A stretch of DNA of 64,000 bases from NCBI GenBank assembly GCA_029834535.1, contig JAQMWT010000664.1, positions 124,001 to 188,000 on the forward strand, read 5' to 3'. The stretch's first letter is position 1, and every line of letters begins with the position of its first letter. Source of the DNA: Chrysophaeum taylorii (lineage: Eukaryota > Sar > Pelagophyceae > Pelagomonadales > Pelagomonadaceae). The notes beneath the pieces were generated by a model, which was not told where the DNA came from, did not search any database, and saw only the letters and a program-made list of their open reading frames with translations. The position numbers and the translations under genes were made by a program. Positions 53,211-64,000 of the stretch are shown piece by piece.

Positions 53211-53662
53211 GGCGACCTTGACACCGGAGTTGCGCCATCTGCAACGTCAGTCGTAGGTCGTTCCACATTAACGTGCCACTGGTAGGCTTCGCCGACTACA
53301 GCGCTGATGACAGGTCGACGACGTTCGCGAAGTTCGCGTGCCCCGCCGGAAGACCTCAAGTTGCATAGCGAGAGATGAGGTGCGAGCAAACCACTGACGT
53401 CAGTGTTGACGCAATCATCGATCTTTCGCAGCGGGCGGCCAACGGTCTGTGTGCAAGAAGACGAAGGGCCGCATCGAAGAAGATGACGTAAAAAAGATGT
53501 GGAAGTTCGCGCGAAGTTCAATTGTAGCCAAAGGAGCTACGAAGGTGTCTGTCCAAACTAGAATGTAGATTTTCGGTATAGTGTGGCAATAAAAAAAAAA
53601 AAGTCTTCAAAAAAAACCCTTGTTGTTGTTGGTGTTGTTGTTGTTCGAAGAAGGAGCAGCCA
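53211..53662. other. Upstream region of the ABCG gene
   Basis: No gene recognised. An A-run at 53590-53601 and a (GTT)n tract at 53618-53645 precede the start codon and probably lie in the promoter or 5' untranslated region. Confidence 0.5.
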
Positions 53663-55424
53663 ATGGCGGACGAGGAGGCGTCCGCCGCGGTGTTCTCCTC
53701 CTCAAAGAAGCTCGAGGACGTGAGCCCCCGGGTGTTTCTGGAGACGGTCGAGGTTGGGTACGCGATCATCAAGGGTGCGAAGGTTCTCGACCACGTGTCG
53801 ACGGCGTTCGCACCTGGCGAAGCCTGCGCGGTTATGGGGCCTTCCGGCGCCGGAAAAACTACTCTTCTCAACGCCCTCGCCTGCCGCGTTAAGGGGATCG
53901 AGGGTCGGGTTCTGGCGAACGGCGTGGCGATTTCGACGCCGATGGAGTTCGCGGCGTGGGGTACGGTGGCGCCGCAGGACGACGTCGTCCTGCCGAATCT
54001 GACGGTCGGCGAACTGTTGTTCTACGCTCGGAAATTGAGAGGTGGCAAGCAGTCCGTCGAAGCCCTGCTGTCTACCTTCGAGCTCGCGGAGCGCAAGGAC
54101 GTCAAGTCGAAGTTTCTGAGCGGGGGGCAAAAGAAACGGTTGTCGATTTGCTTAGAGCTCGCGCACCGTCCGTCTGTTTTGTTCTGCGACGAACCGACGT
54201 CCGGGCTCGACTCGCGCGTCGCGTTGAGCGTCGTGTCGACGCTCTCGACCCTCGCGCACCAAACCAAAACGAACGTCGTGGCCACGGTCCACCAGCCCTC
54301 TCTCGAATGCTTCTTGCTTTTCGACCGCGTGCTGATTCTAGCAGCCGGGAAGGTCGCTTATTCGGGAACGGTCGAACGCGCTGTCGATGAGTTTAGCGAC
54401 GACGACGAGGGCCAGAAATTCGGCTGCAAAAACCCCGCGGATCTGGCGATAGACGCGGTGTCGAAGGGTCAGGTTTTTGATCCGGAGGACAAACCTCGCG
54501 TGCCGGAAGCAGGACAACGAGAGAGCGTCGTTACGAAAATGGAAACGGGACCGTTTTTTCGGTTCGACCACTTCTGGTGCCTGTGCCAGCGGTCGATGCT
54601 CCAGACGATTCGGCTTCAGGGGACCTTCCAGCTTCGCGCGGCGGCGGCCACATATAACCGGCTTTGTTTACGGCGTAATATTCTTTCGGCAACAGAATAC
54701 GCGAGAAAGAGCTCGACTCAAAATGGCCGCGCTGGTTCTATCCCTCTTGATGCAGGGGCTTATCCCGGGGATTCTCACAGCACTCTTCGTGCCTTTGGAG
54801 AGGTCCACGTTGGTGCGCGAATGCTTCAACGGGGTGTGGCGGTTGAAGGAATATCTTTTGGCCCGAACCGTCGTAAGCGCCGTCGTCCACGTCGCCGGAT
54901 GTACTGTTTTCTCCCTATTTTTCTATTATATGATCGACTTGAAGGGCGAATTCTGGAAATTTGTCTCCCCCCTCTATTTCCTCGGCATCATAACCCAGCA
55001 GCTCGGCTTGATTTTGGGCAGCGTCTTCGGTACGGCGACGACATCGGTTCCCGCCTTTCTTCCCCTAAACATCAGCGCGGTGATGTGCGCTGGCTTCTTT
55101 TTCACCATCCACGACCTCACAAAATCCATACAAAAAGTCCTCTACCCCTTCTGGTACCTCTCCTGGTACCGCTACGTCTACGCGATATTGCTCACCAACG
55201 AATTCCAATTCGGCACCTTCGACGCCTGCGATTCGGTCTGCCCCTACGACTCCTACGCCCCAAACCAGGTCCCCAACGTCAACCGCGACGTCATCATCCG
55301 CGACTACCTCGACATCGACGTCTACCAAGCCAAGCACTACTACGTCTTCTACCTCCTCCTCTTCATCCTCTCATTCTACACCATCATGTTCCTCCTCGTC
55401 AAGCACAAGGCCCTCAAACCATAA
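53663..55424 (+). CDS. ABCG-type half-transporter (one frame break)
   Basis: An ATP-driven membrane exporter of the White/BCRP (ABCG) group, nucleotide-binding domain first and membrane domain second. Walker A 'GPSGAGKTTLLNALA' is near residues 59-73, the signature 'LSGGQKKRLSICLELAHRP' near 151-169, Walker B with D-loop 'VLFCDEPTSGLDS' near 171-183, and the switch histidine in 'VVATVHQPSLE' near 206-216. The membrane domain begins 'HITGFVYGVIFFRQQ' and continues with hydrophobic segments 'LVLSLLMQGLIPGILTALFV', 'VVHVAGCTVFSLFFYYMI' and 'FYLLLFILSFYTIMFLLV', ending in a Lys-rich tail 'KHKALKP'. The two halves are in different frames, joined by a +1 step in a GCG/CGG run at about 54636-54650. 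No GT-AG intron fits there and similarity runs straight across, so a single-base indel is likely. The expected length of about 586 residues is normal for the family. The substrate cannot be told. Confidence 0.85.
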
Positions 55425-56460
55425 TTTACTATTATTAGCAGCAGCTTATTATTTGTGTTGGGAAGAAGTAAGTGCTTCACTTTCGCTTCACCGACTATCC
55501 CCCACTGTTCGTTTCACTTCACTTCAATCCCCGTGCTTCAGAAATCATGATGGGCAGCTTTATTATTATTTAGCCGCCTCCTTTTACCCCTAACACGTCA
55601 CACACATCCTAATAATCTCTTTTTTTGGCCCGACCGAGGTTTATTTATTGTGCCGTACCCTCTGACTACCCACGTCACACAATGTGTCGGTAAACGATTT
55701 TTTCGGTCGCGTTTTTTGTCGTCGTCGTCGTCGTCGGAGCCTGTGGCAGGCAGTAACGCCCATTTCCTGCCACCTGACTTCCCCCCTGATTGTTGTTGCT
55801 CTGGTACTGACCTCGCACTGCACTGATGGGGGGGGTTGTCATCATCTCGACATCCGCGCTTCCACTACTGAAGAACTCAATGTCGCGACACCAGGCATTT
55901 GTGTTGTTGCTTTCTTGCTGTCTTCTTGCTATTATTACCCTCATTTTTGATTGTCCGATTTTCCGAGATGGCGTGAGGTGGTTGCGCTGAGATCGAGCGT
56001 GTGGGTGGTGGTTTCGCCGGGCGGGTTGTTGGGAGAAAAAAGGGTTGTTGAGGCCTCGGCGCCGAGAGGGGCGGGTATCTGAGAGAAAAACCACCACTAC
56101 AGTGGTCTCAGAAACGGCGGCGGGAATCGATAGTCCAACTCCCGGACTATCGATCGATCTCCTTGTTTTTCGGCGGCGAGTCAGTTCGGTTCGTAACGGT
56201 CGAGTGAGTGCGAAGCCGTAAGGCGTTGTTCTAAGTCCTCACCTAGATCGAAGCGCGAAGCAGACCACCTCCCCGACGGCGAGCGACAGCACCGGGAAGG
56301 CCGTCCATAGTCCTTCACGCGCAAGGCAAATACTTCCGTAAGTAAGTCCAGTACAGCGCGCAGTAGTCAGACGGCTGCCGGCAATTGTCGTCTGACGAAA
56401 AAGAGTGCAACAAACGAGTTGTGAGCGTTCGGATTAATCTTATTATCCGGGCAAAAGCGC
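55425..56460. other. Downstream region of the ABCG gene; no gene, one hairpin
   Basis: This AT-richer stretch probably begins with the ABCG 3' untranslated region. It contains a (GTC)n tract at about 55715-55738. An 11-bp perfect inverted repeat, 'atcgatagtcc' with 'ggactatcgat', lies around 56128-56156. No protein family is seen. Confidence 0.5.
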
Positions 56461-56464
56461 GGTC

Positions 56465-57985
56465 ATGGCAGAGAGGCCAATGACAACAGAACGACCGCAG
56501 TGGTTTCGGGGCGCACAGGAGCGTCTGCAACGATTCAGTGCCTGCAGGGACTCCATTTGCGTCTATTGGAAAAGAAGAACACCGCTCAGCACGCCCTTTC
56601 AACGGCCGGAAGCCGAGGAAAGCGGCATCAGAAGAGAGGCAAGATCATGTCTGATAGCCTCGACAGCCCCCCAAGCGTGCGTGGTCATCCTTCCGGATCC
56701 ACGCGCCGGCGAAGGGGGAGCTACGTAGGTTGCGCCAGACGCAACTTCAAGACAAGGTGAGCCGGCGTTCCCGTACGCACGACCCTACGAACGTGCGATG
56801 ACTACGACGGAGTCATCTCGAGCGGAACCCGGATTTTCTACGGCGATGCGTGGACCAGAGGAGAATGCACCTCCTATAGGCCACCATTCGCGAATACGAG
56901 AGTTCCGCCAGATTTTCGCGTGGATATCGACCCCGAGGAGGTTCTGCAGACTATCAACGAACGATTCGAGATGTGCCAGTCGCGCAGCTCGAGCAAGTCC
57001 TACGTGAAATTGAGCGCACCCGCCGCGACGCGCAACAACAACGCTCAGAAGTGGAGCGGCAGCGTTTCGACGACGATCGACTTCGACGAATGGTGGAGGA
57101 ATCCACGCGGGCGCATGCTCGAGAGGCCAACCTCTCCGGATGCTATTCGTGTTACGCCCGACGAAGAAGATGACGCTGTATCGGCACTGACCGACGATCA
57201 GCCACCGCGAAGAAGTCGACCGGAGCCTACCCCGCACCCATCATACTGATCCCGGTTCGGCGCATCGTCGTGACGAAGAAGAGATACTTCATGTCAAGAA
57301 GGGAGCTGCTGGTATGACACGTATCACGTCTTCGAATCTCAGTGGGCAAATTACTAAGGACCGTGATGAGGTGGACGCGGGGTGGATGCAATTGCGGCGT
57401 ATGATGGAAGGCAAGATTGAGAAACCCTCAATAGCGATGAATGTGATTGGAGGCGAGTATCAACTCGCGCCCCTATGGAAGCATATTATCGCAAATGGGA
57501 AGCTGAACGATGTGGAAACAATACAAGGATGGGACCATCACATTAAAAGAGTTGTGCCAGCATGATGAGGACTGTCTAGATGCTATGCAAGAGGCGACGA
57601 AGCATCCTTGTCCACCTCGGGCTACGGTTGAGGAGTTTGAACGTGAATGGTTCAATTTACGGCAAGGGAATTTGCCATTGAATAAGAGTATATTGCGCGA
57701 TGGGTGCAGAAATTCGGCCAGTGGCGAGCAATGTCAGGTCGCGATACCGATCCTGCTGCGTTCCGTTCGCACTTCATTGCTGGGCTCAATTCTGAGCGCT
57801 TGCGGACGAGCGTCGAACTTGCTCAGGCATCACCGCATATGAAAGAAAGCATCTACTCTCACAACTGACCATCCAGATTTCCAAGATTCTGGAAGCCAAC
57901 CCTACTGCCAACATCGAAGAGGCAATTAAGAAGGAGAAGGAGAGAGCAGCAGCAGCAGAGGCAGCAGTTGCAGCCAGTCCACCTT
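56465..57985 (+). pseudogene. Gag-like retroelement remnant
   Basis: Several plus-strand frames join into a Gag-like protein. They carry a coiled-coil stretch 'QLEQVLREIERTRRDAQQQR' (about 56984-57045), 'GEYQLAPLWKHIIANGKLND' (57450-57510), 'WKQYKDGTITLKELCQHDED' (57512-57572), 'FEREWFNLRQGNLPLNKSIL' (57640-57700), then 'KFGQWRAMSGRDTDPAAFRS' and 'HFIAGLNSERLRTSVELAQA' (about 57708-57830), and a Glu/Ala-rich coil near the end. Layout and composition resemble Gag of Ty3-type elements. No zinc knuckle or enzyme follows because MULE copy H begins at about 57985. Frame changes make it a relic. No LTR could be recognised upstream. Confidence 0.45.
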
Positions 57986-59523
57986 TTGGTACACTATGGC
58001 ACTAAAAGAAGTGTCAATGTTGGGATCAAGTATTAAACGGTGCTACGTGGCTGCAACCCCTGACTCGCTTGAAATATGAAAAAAAGCTACGTGGCTGCAA
58101 CCCTGCCCTGACTCGTCGCTTGAAACCGCTCTAGAAAGAGGGACGCGCACAGTGTCGTGGCGGTCCGGCTGCTTGAAGGTTTTGGTGTGGTGTGTGGGCA
58201 CGCGCACAGAGGTGGTGTGGGGTGGGGTGGCAGCCGAGGAGCCTGGAATGGCAGCGCGCTTAGTTGCGGCCGCGGCCGCGGCCGATGTCGAGCAGACTTC
58301 TTCGCGCTCAACGGCGCCTCTCCGCCGTGCGCTTTGGCACCCCGACCACAGCCGCGCTTGCGGAAGGGTAGAGGATAATCGTGTTTTCCCGCCGGGACTT
58401 GAGCGTGCTTGAGGCGGATTGCGAGAACGTGTCTTGATCTTGTAATAGTGCCAGAACTTTTTGCACGGCAGCTGCACGAGTGTAGAACGTGTGTATGCGA
58501 TCGATGTTTCCCGGATCCAGCCTGAGTTTGAGGACGTGGGCCGCCCCGACGATGCTCAGAGCCTCGTGTCCAGGGACTTCCCGTCCAGGGTGGTGCGAGA
58601 CAAGCCGCCGTTTTCTGCGACGACGACAACAAAGTCACGGAGAAATCGAAGGGTCTGCTCGCTCTTGGTCGCCTCGACAGAAAAAAAAGTGCCCTTGACT
58701 GCTGCTTCGTGTCCGGACGACGAGAGAGTATAAGACGAAGGTGCCGGACTTGACTTTCTCGAGGAAGTCGCCATCATGAGCTTTTGCCAGCGTGAATGTA
58801 CTCCTGCGCCTCCTTCCAAATCCCTGCCGTTGATCTATCTGCGGGTGCTGAGTAAATAGCCATCGTTTTGGCTCCTCCGAGTCTCGAGGTACCGGACGAT
58901 GCTTCTCCAGGCTGGAACTACGAGAACGACCTCGCGGGCAGTGCCATCCTCCTTGATGTGGTTGTTGCAGGATTCGTTGTTGCCGTTGTTGTCGCGCGGC
59001 GTACCGGGAGCACCCGTTCGAGATCCAGCCGGCCTTTTTCTCATACTTCGCCAGACCGTACTCTACGAGCACCAGAGACTTGGACGAATGCGGGGCACTT
59101 CTCTCTCCACTCGTCGGTGAAGCGACGACGCAGGAGTACCTTGTCGAGACAGACCGCAGCCGATCGTGACGACGACGACGCTAATTTGCTCCATCTCGAG
59201 CACACAGGAGTACCTTGTCGAGACAGACCGCAGCCGATCGTGACGACGACGACGCTAATTTGCTCCTTCTCGAGCACACAGGACGTTCCGTCGCACTCGT
59301 TTTGAGCATCGCACCTTATCTTATCTTCAAAGCAGCGACAAATATCTCGTTGCAGCGGTCGCTCCGCCATATGCTGAACACAACTCCTGATTTTTTTCGT
59401 CGTGTGCATCAGGAGTGACGTCACGACTTCAAGACTTCTTATAGTCCCGTGCCATAGGGTTTTTAACCCAAAATTTATTATCCCTGGGTACGTAAACCAT
59501 TCTCCCCCAAAGGGAATTTTCCC
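57985..59523 (-). mobile_element. MULE family 2, copy H (left end truncated)
   Basis: The right end 'ccctgggtacgtaaacc' followed by 'gaattttccc' (59523) matches the right end of copy G. The left begins inside the inverted repeat at 'tatggcactaaaagaag', so the outer left terminus is lost. The minus strand carries the C-terminal half of the family 2 transposase: 'LDKVLLRRRFTDEWREKCP' (about 59085-59140), a damaged TNN-E-N block, and the SWIM-like 'CKKFWHYYKIKTRSR' (about 58420-58465) with the final CxH destroyed. A 62-bp tandem duplication ('ccttgtcgagacagaccg') occupies 59140-59270. Non-functional. Confidence 0.65.
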
Positions 59524-60095
59524 GGCGGCCGCCGCGCCGGATCTCAAGTCGACGGTTGAGGAGTAAAAATATGGCGCACTTTGACTCCAATCTCTTCGCA
59601 GCTTGGCGCGGGCCTTGTCGTTGCTCTCTCCGCTTCACAAGCGCCTGCTCCTCCAACGTCCGGTCCGAGCGATGCGCAACGGCTGTTTTATCAAAACGAA
59701 ACACGCATCTTCAGTCGATCGTCGAGCTGTCTCCAGGTGACAAGATCAATCCATTCTGGGTGGTGCACTTCTTGGCCTCGACTCCTTCGTTCTCGCAATA
59801 GGCCGAGGCTTCCGCGAAGAAGAAGAAAAGCTTTCTGCTTCTGCTCTTTTCCGCGTCCAACGCAGCCGTTTCCTTGTGAAAAAAAAACGTTTTTCTCGCT
59901 GCCGCTTCTCCCGGGCAGTCGTTGGGGGCGGCTCGGGCTGCTTCCATACCTTGGGGTGCTCGGCCACCTTCGGCTCGGCTCTTGTGGCCTTCATCGACGC
60001 GGAGGTGAGGACCATTTCGCCGAGATATTCGAAAGAGCGGTAATTTTTAGCGATGGATGATTTTTAGTGTCGACCCGCCTGTAATATTGAAATAA
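59524..60095. other. Spacer between MULE copies; weak coding signal
   Basis: A plus frame (59556-59801, 'VELSPGDKINPFWVVHFLAS') and a minus frame (59746-60015, Lys/Arg rich) overlap; I cannot support either as a gene. The 9 bp before 60096 ('ttgaaataa') are one half of the target duplication of the next element. Confidence 0.4.
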
Positions 60096-62315
60096 GGGAT
60101 CGGTCTACAAGTTTGGTCAATTTCTTTTTAAGTTTGCTCGATTTTGATGTATGTTTGAAGGAAAAAAAATTCACAAGTTTGGTCACTTTCGATAGAAGAA
60201 ATTTGATCAGTCAAGTTTGGCCACTCCTCCGAAGTTGGTTGCATTAAGTTTGATCAATCAGCCCTTCAAGTTTGATTAATAATAACCTTCTTGTAAGTTT
60301 GGTCACCAAGTTTTTTGATCACTACTCCTCAAACTTCCACAGTAATAATTGACCACCAAACTTTGGCTTTTAAAATCAAACTTAAGAAGGCTTTTCCACA
60401 CGGGGCGCGCGAGCGGCGCTTTTGGTTTTGCGAAAATAATGCTTTAAAAACGACAGAGCTAGGTGCTACAGCCACGCAGAATCTACTACCGTGGCGTTAC
60501 ACGCGCGGCATTGGCATGTTGGCATGGGCACCCCCCCACCATGACCGCCCGCCCGCCTTAGAAGGAGATCCATCCTAAGACAGCGCGGCGATACGCGCAA
60601 GGAGAGCGGGCAGCGACGCGCGGCCTCGAATGCAGATTTTCCCCACGGCTTGGCGTACTTAAGCTGGGCCCATTTATTCTCGTACCTTCCATCGTTCGTG
60701 AGACGGATCACCCCATTCTGCATCCCAAAATCTCTCCGAGAGGGAGCGCGTCTTTGATAATAATCGACTCGGGGTCGAGTTAAAACGCGAAACTCGACGA
60801 CGACCTCGAGAAGAAACTGCGAGAGCAACTTGCCTCCTGGAGGGAGCACCCAAAGACTGATTGTAGTTCCACACTTGTGCGGGACCGTACAGGACCACGT
60901 TCAGGAGTTCCTCACCGTCGCGTACCCGATCCGGAGTTAGTTAGTTGTCCAGCTTGATAATGGGAAAACGGCAACGCGAGCACGTGCCGTTACGCCAGCA
61001 TAAACAACTCGCACGACCGTAAGAGAACACCTCCTTATCCTCCTCCTCCTCGCGCATCTCGACAACCCCTCCCTGCCGCAAGAGAGATCTCCCCGGGAGC
61101 TGCTGCTGCTGCACCGTCGACAACTGTACTACGAGAATTTAAGTCGGCAAATAATACAAGCTGCGGCGCGAAGGGATGTCAAGACGTCGACAGCCTCGCT
61201 CCGGAAGAGATCTCTGACACCACCCCTGTAATTCTAACCCCGTCATCAGTACGAGTCTAGATATATGACAAGTTTGATATGATTGTTCGAAATTTGATCA
61301 CACCAATTTGAATGCCTCCAAGTTTGACCATACACACGCATCAACATGCGAATACTCGCAGAACAACATCCACAAACCAGGCCTGCGCAAGACAACGCTG
61401 ATACCACGCAGTTTTCTTCGTCGCCCAAGATTATTCATTCGGATGCGCCTTATTAGTTAGTTCGATGTTTATGACAGGCTGCAGCGAACGATCCCGGTTC
61501 GCCATCTCGTGCCTTAAATAATAGCGGATGACACACATTGTTGCAGATGTCAATCAAACGCATATGCCGAGAAAGAAGAGGCGCCCGACTTGCCCTCCAT
61601 GAAAAGCCCTTGATGAGGACCGACACGGCCTCGTGATTTTCTTCGCGCGATAGCTGGAACTTTTTTGTCGGGGTTCCGAGAGCAGGTGTGCCTTTTACAA
61701 CAACGCGCGCGACGGTATTGTCTACTCGCACATCACAACGAGCAGCACGCACACAAAAGCTGCATCTTGCATATATAGCACTTGAACGACAGCGCTGTCG
61801 TCGTCGCGCTGTTGTTAACCATGTTGTTGTTGTACGCGCCGTCCGTCTAAAAACTTGCCGCCCATCTCCAACATCACAGATGCTGCTGCAAGTCGGCCTC
61901 GAGAACACACGTGCTGCTGAAGTTGGCATCATGGTTATTAGGTCGTCGAGAAAAGTGGACTACTCTCGTATTTTTTTGCGCGCTCTGAGCTGCGACTCGG
62001 CGATCTCTCTCATAGTCGTTTACCACCACCTTCGTCAGAACACGCGACTTGTTGTTTTCTCTTTCTCGGCGTCGTCGTCTTCAACCGACGTCGGCGTGTT
62101 TAACACCACCACCACGCGACCCGACCCGAGCGACGACGAAACCCCCGCATCGATACCGTCCTCATCATCGTTCGTTTCCAAGTCGAAGGACGCTCCGGAG
62201 TCATCTAAGAGTACAAGTTTAGTCAAAACCAAGATACGGATTGACTAAACTTAAGAAGTTGTTGAGGGTTTTCGGTGACCAAACATATATGGTGGTTGGA
62301 AACTTGACTTTTCCC
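60096..62315 (-). mobile_element. MULE family 1, internally deleted copy 3
   Basis: Bounded by 'gggatcggtctacaag' and 'aacttgacttttccc'. The flanks 'ttgaaataa' (60087-60095) and 'tcgaaataa' (62316-62324) form a 9-bp target duplication with one difference, the length expected for Mutator-like elements. The content parallels copy 1: left array (60110-60380), second conserved block with 'CLCWRNGTCSRCR' (about 60980-61020), a short internal array (61265-61335), N-terminal transposase remnant ('DSGASFDLETNDDED' near 62190), and right array (62210-62300). The catalytic core is missing, so it needs a transposase in trans. Confidence 0.8.
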
Positions 62316-62324
62316 TCGAAATAA

Positions 62325-63018
62325 TAATACTACGTTGTGTTTTTTTGCCTCCGCGCTGTTATGAAAGCGTCGCCGCCGCCCTGGGGAAAAGAGGCGAAGA
62401 CGAGTTCGTGCGATGACGGACGACGAGGGTTCGGATTACGACGAGGATATTAAACAGGTTTTTAGAATTTAATCCGGCGGGCCCAACGTGGCTAAAGTGA
62501 ATCTCGGTGACGTGAACTTTGACGACGCCGCGCGCGCGCGCGCTTTTCCCGATCGACGTGGACGACCTCGGTATCTTCGTCTCGATCTTGGGGTGAAAAA
62601 AAGCTTATTGTAGTATGCTTTGTCTTTCCTGCCCAGCCGAGAATGCCATCCATCAGTGCTTCGAGAAGTACGTATGGGATCGAAGGTTTTATTCTTTCTA
62701 GGATACCACTACACCCTAACCCTTTCTTCGCGTGTTTCTTGATGAGTTGTTGATCCAACCGCCGCGACCTCGTCGCTCTCGCTTCAAAGTTGCACTGATG
62801 TCTTGCAGGATCGTCAAGACAATGTGACGCTGTTGAGTATCCTCGACGCCACGTAGGACGTTAATAAGATTTTGGAGTGCGTCGCAGCCGGATTTCCTCG
62901 GGCGCGAAGAAGGAGGAGGAGGCAGCACACGAATTGCAGCCCACTCAGACTCTCGAAGCGTTCGGAGTGTTGACGCGGGATGCCTTGTCGTTGTCGTCGG
63001 CGTAGAAGAAGAAAACGT
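62325..63018. other. Spacer between MULE copy 3 and hAT copy C
   Basis: No gene supported. A GC dinucleotide run (gcgcgcgc) sits at about 62530-62542. Confidence 0.5.
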
Positions 63019-64000
63019 CCCCTCGCGAACACTTTACCCACATCCGAGGCGTGTCCGTATCCGCTCATCGTCCGCGTCCGCGACGTTGTAAACATGTGTC
63101 CGCATCTGCGACGGAGCTGCAGCCGTATCCGCGGTGGTCTAACCGCACTCGTTGGGACGTCCGTGTGCCTGCCGTCTAGCGTGTATCTGCGTACGTCGGC
63201 GGCGGCGTCCAAGGCACGCTTGCGCCTGCGGCTGCTCCGAGTCTGCACGGTGGGTGTCCGCGGCGGTTGCAGGGGAAGGAAAAGAGGCTAGCTGGAGTTT
63301 ATGCCGCGCCCTTGCCATGTCCAATTACGTAATAACTGTGCCCTCGCCCGTTTTTGATCGGAAGTTTGTTTGCGTGCATCATAGTGCGCGATCGTGAAGC
63401 CCGCCGGGACCCGGGCGGGACCCGGGAGCCAGTTTTCAAAGGCTCGGCATGTATTGGGCTTACGGCTCAAGGCTGCGAGATGGACAACACTGAACCGGCG
63501 GTGCGAACAGGAAGGAGGCGGCGCCAAGGGCAAGGCAGGGTGAGAGCTGCCGACGAGAAGATGGCGTAGAAGCCACGGGAGTTGGTGGTATTCGTGCGAG
63601 GTAGAAGAGGCCGCAGGAAACGGCGTCATAAATAAGAGGGAGGCGGCGAAAAAAAAAAAGAAGGGCGTCATCTATCTATCAAGGGTAGAGCGAGAGGACC
63701 CCCAGAGGACTACATGCGATCAAGTGTTTTCAAAAGGCGCCGGACTCTTCATCATCAACCTCGGCGTCGTCGTACTCGGGCTTGTTGTCGTGCTCACCAG
63801 TGGTGTGTTTGGCGTTTCTTTCTTTGAACAACGCCCAAAAGCCGGTCGTAGTCGATGCCACCGTCGAGTTTCTTTCGTCCAGAAAAATGGGGGAAGTTAT
63901 GTTTGATGATTACGAACGCCTTGAGCAGCAGCAGCCTGAGGCGAGAGCGAAGCGGCATTTTGGTCAGCTTCGTGAACCCGAAGGTAGACCCGCTCCTCGT
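63019..64000 (-). mobile_element. hAT family 2, copy C (partial, leaves the window)
   Basis: From 'cactttacccacatccgagg' (63030) the sequence follows copy B from its left end: subterminal 'tgtccgcatcc' units, 'gttgggacgtccgtgtgcct' and the 3' region of the transposase (minus strand). The acidic C-terminus lies at about 63745-63790, and 'KLTKMPLRSR'-type coding lies near the window end. The outermost 'gctcacggac' terminus of copy B is replaced here. The rest of the element lies beyond position 64000. Confidence 0.7.

Noticed and set aside
54601-54660. Intron to explain the ABCG frame change
   Set aside because: No GT-AG pair with a donor like GTRAGT fits, and transporter similarity continues without a gap across the site.

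Overview
This is nuclear DNA from a microbial eukaryote, very probably a photosynthetic protist. Evidence: spliceosomal introns of about 50 nt with GTRAGT donors and CAG acceptors (seen on the minus strand at 23412-23548), an octotricopeptide/RAP-type organelle RNA-binding protein built on the 'LANTAWAFATA' repeat that is frequent in algal lineages, an ABCG half-transporter, and a dense mixture of eukaryotic transposon classes. No rRNA, reliable tRNA, CRISPR array or bacterial operon is visible. The window cannot fix the species; stramenopile, haptophyte or dinoflagellate-like algae would all fit.

Layout. 0-2.1 kb: C-terminal half of a hAT transposase (minus), then a short solo LTR. 4.36-6.46 kb: a 2.1-kb palindrome whose two arms each carry the C-terminal end of a Helitron helicase. 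6.5-7.6 kb: SINE-like and tRNA-promoter-like repeats. 8.03-10.78 kb: an AT-rich, Gag-only LTR retrotransposon with a half-tRNA primer site. 10.79-13.21 kb: deletion derivative of a MULE (family 1). 14.9-16.3 kb: MULE family 2 remnant. 17.3-20.4 kb: the 1025-residue repeat/RAP host gene. 20.46-25.34 kb: the long MULE family 1 copy, with a recognisable intron-containing transposase gene. 26.8-30.8 kb (plus) and 37.0-40.5 kb (minus): two inverted copies of a second hAT family; a third starts at 63.0 kb and leaves the window. 32.6-34.9 kb: BED-finger hAT of the first family. 35.2-36.7 kb and 58.0-59.5 kb: MULE family 2 copies. 40.6-46.9 kb: degraded coding blocks, one with tyrosine-recombinase/Crypton-like signatures, one unidentified. 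47.2-48.5 kb: a circularly permuted DRM/DNMT3-type cytosine methyltransferase. 48.9-53.2 kb: a Copia-type LTR element with near-identical short LTRs that lacks an integrase. 53.7-55.4 kb: ABCG transporter. 56.5-58.0 kb: Gag-like remnant. 60.1-62.3 kb: third MULE family 1 copy.

How it works together: host genes with a cellular role appear to be only the RAP protein, the ABCG transporter and possibly the methyltransferase; nearly everything else is transposon sequence, often nested. Single-nucleotide frame breaks, several at homopolymers, occur even in young-looking elements and in the ABCG gene, so some broken frames may be consensus errors in the assembly and not decay.
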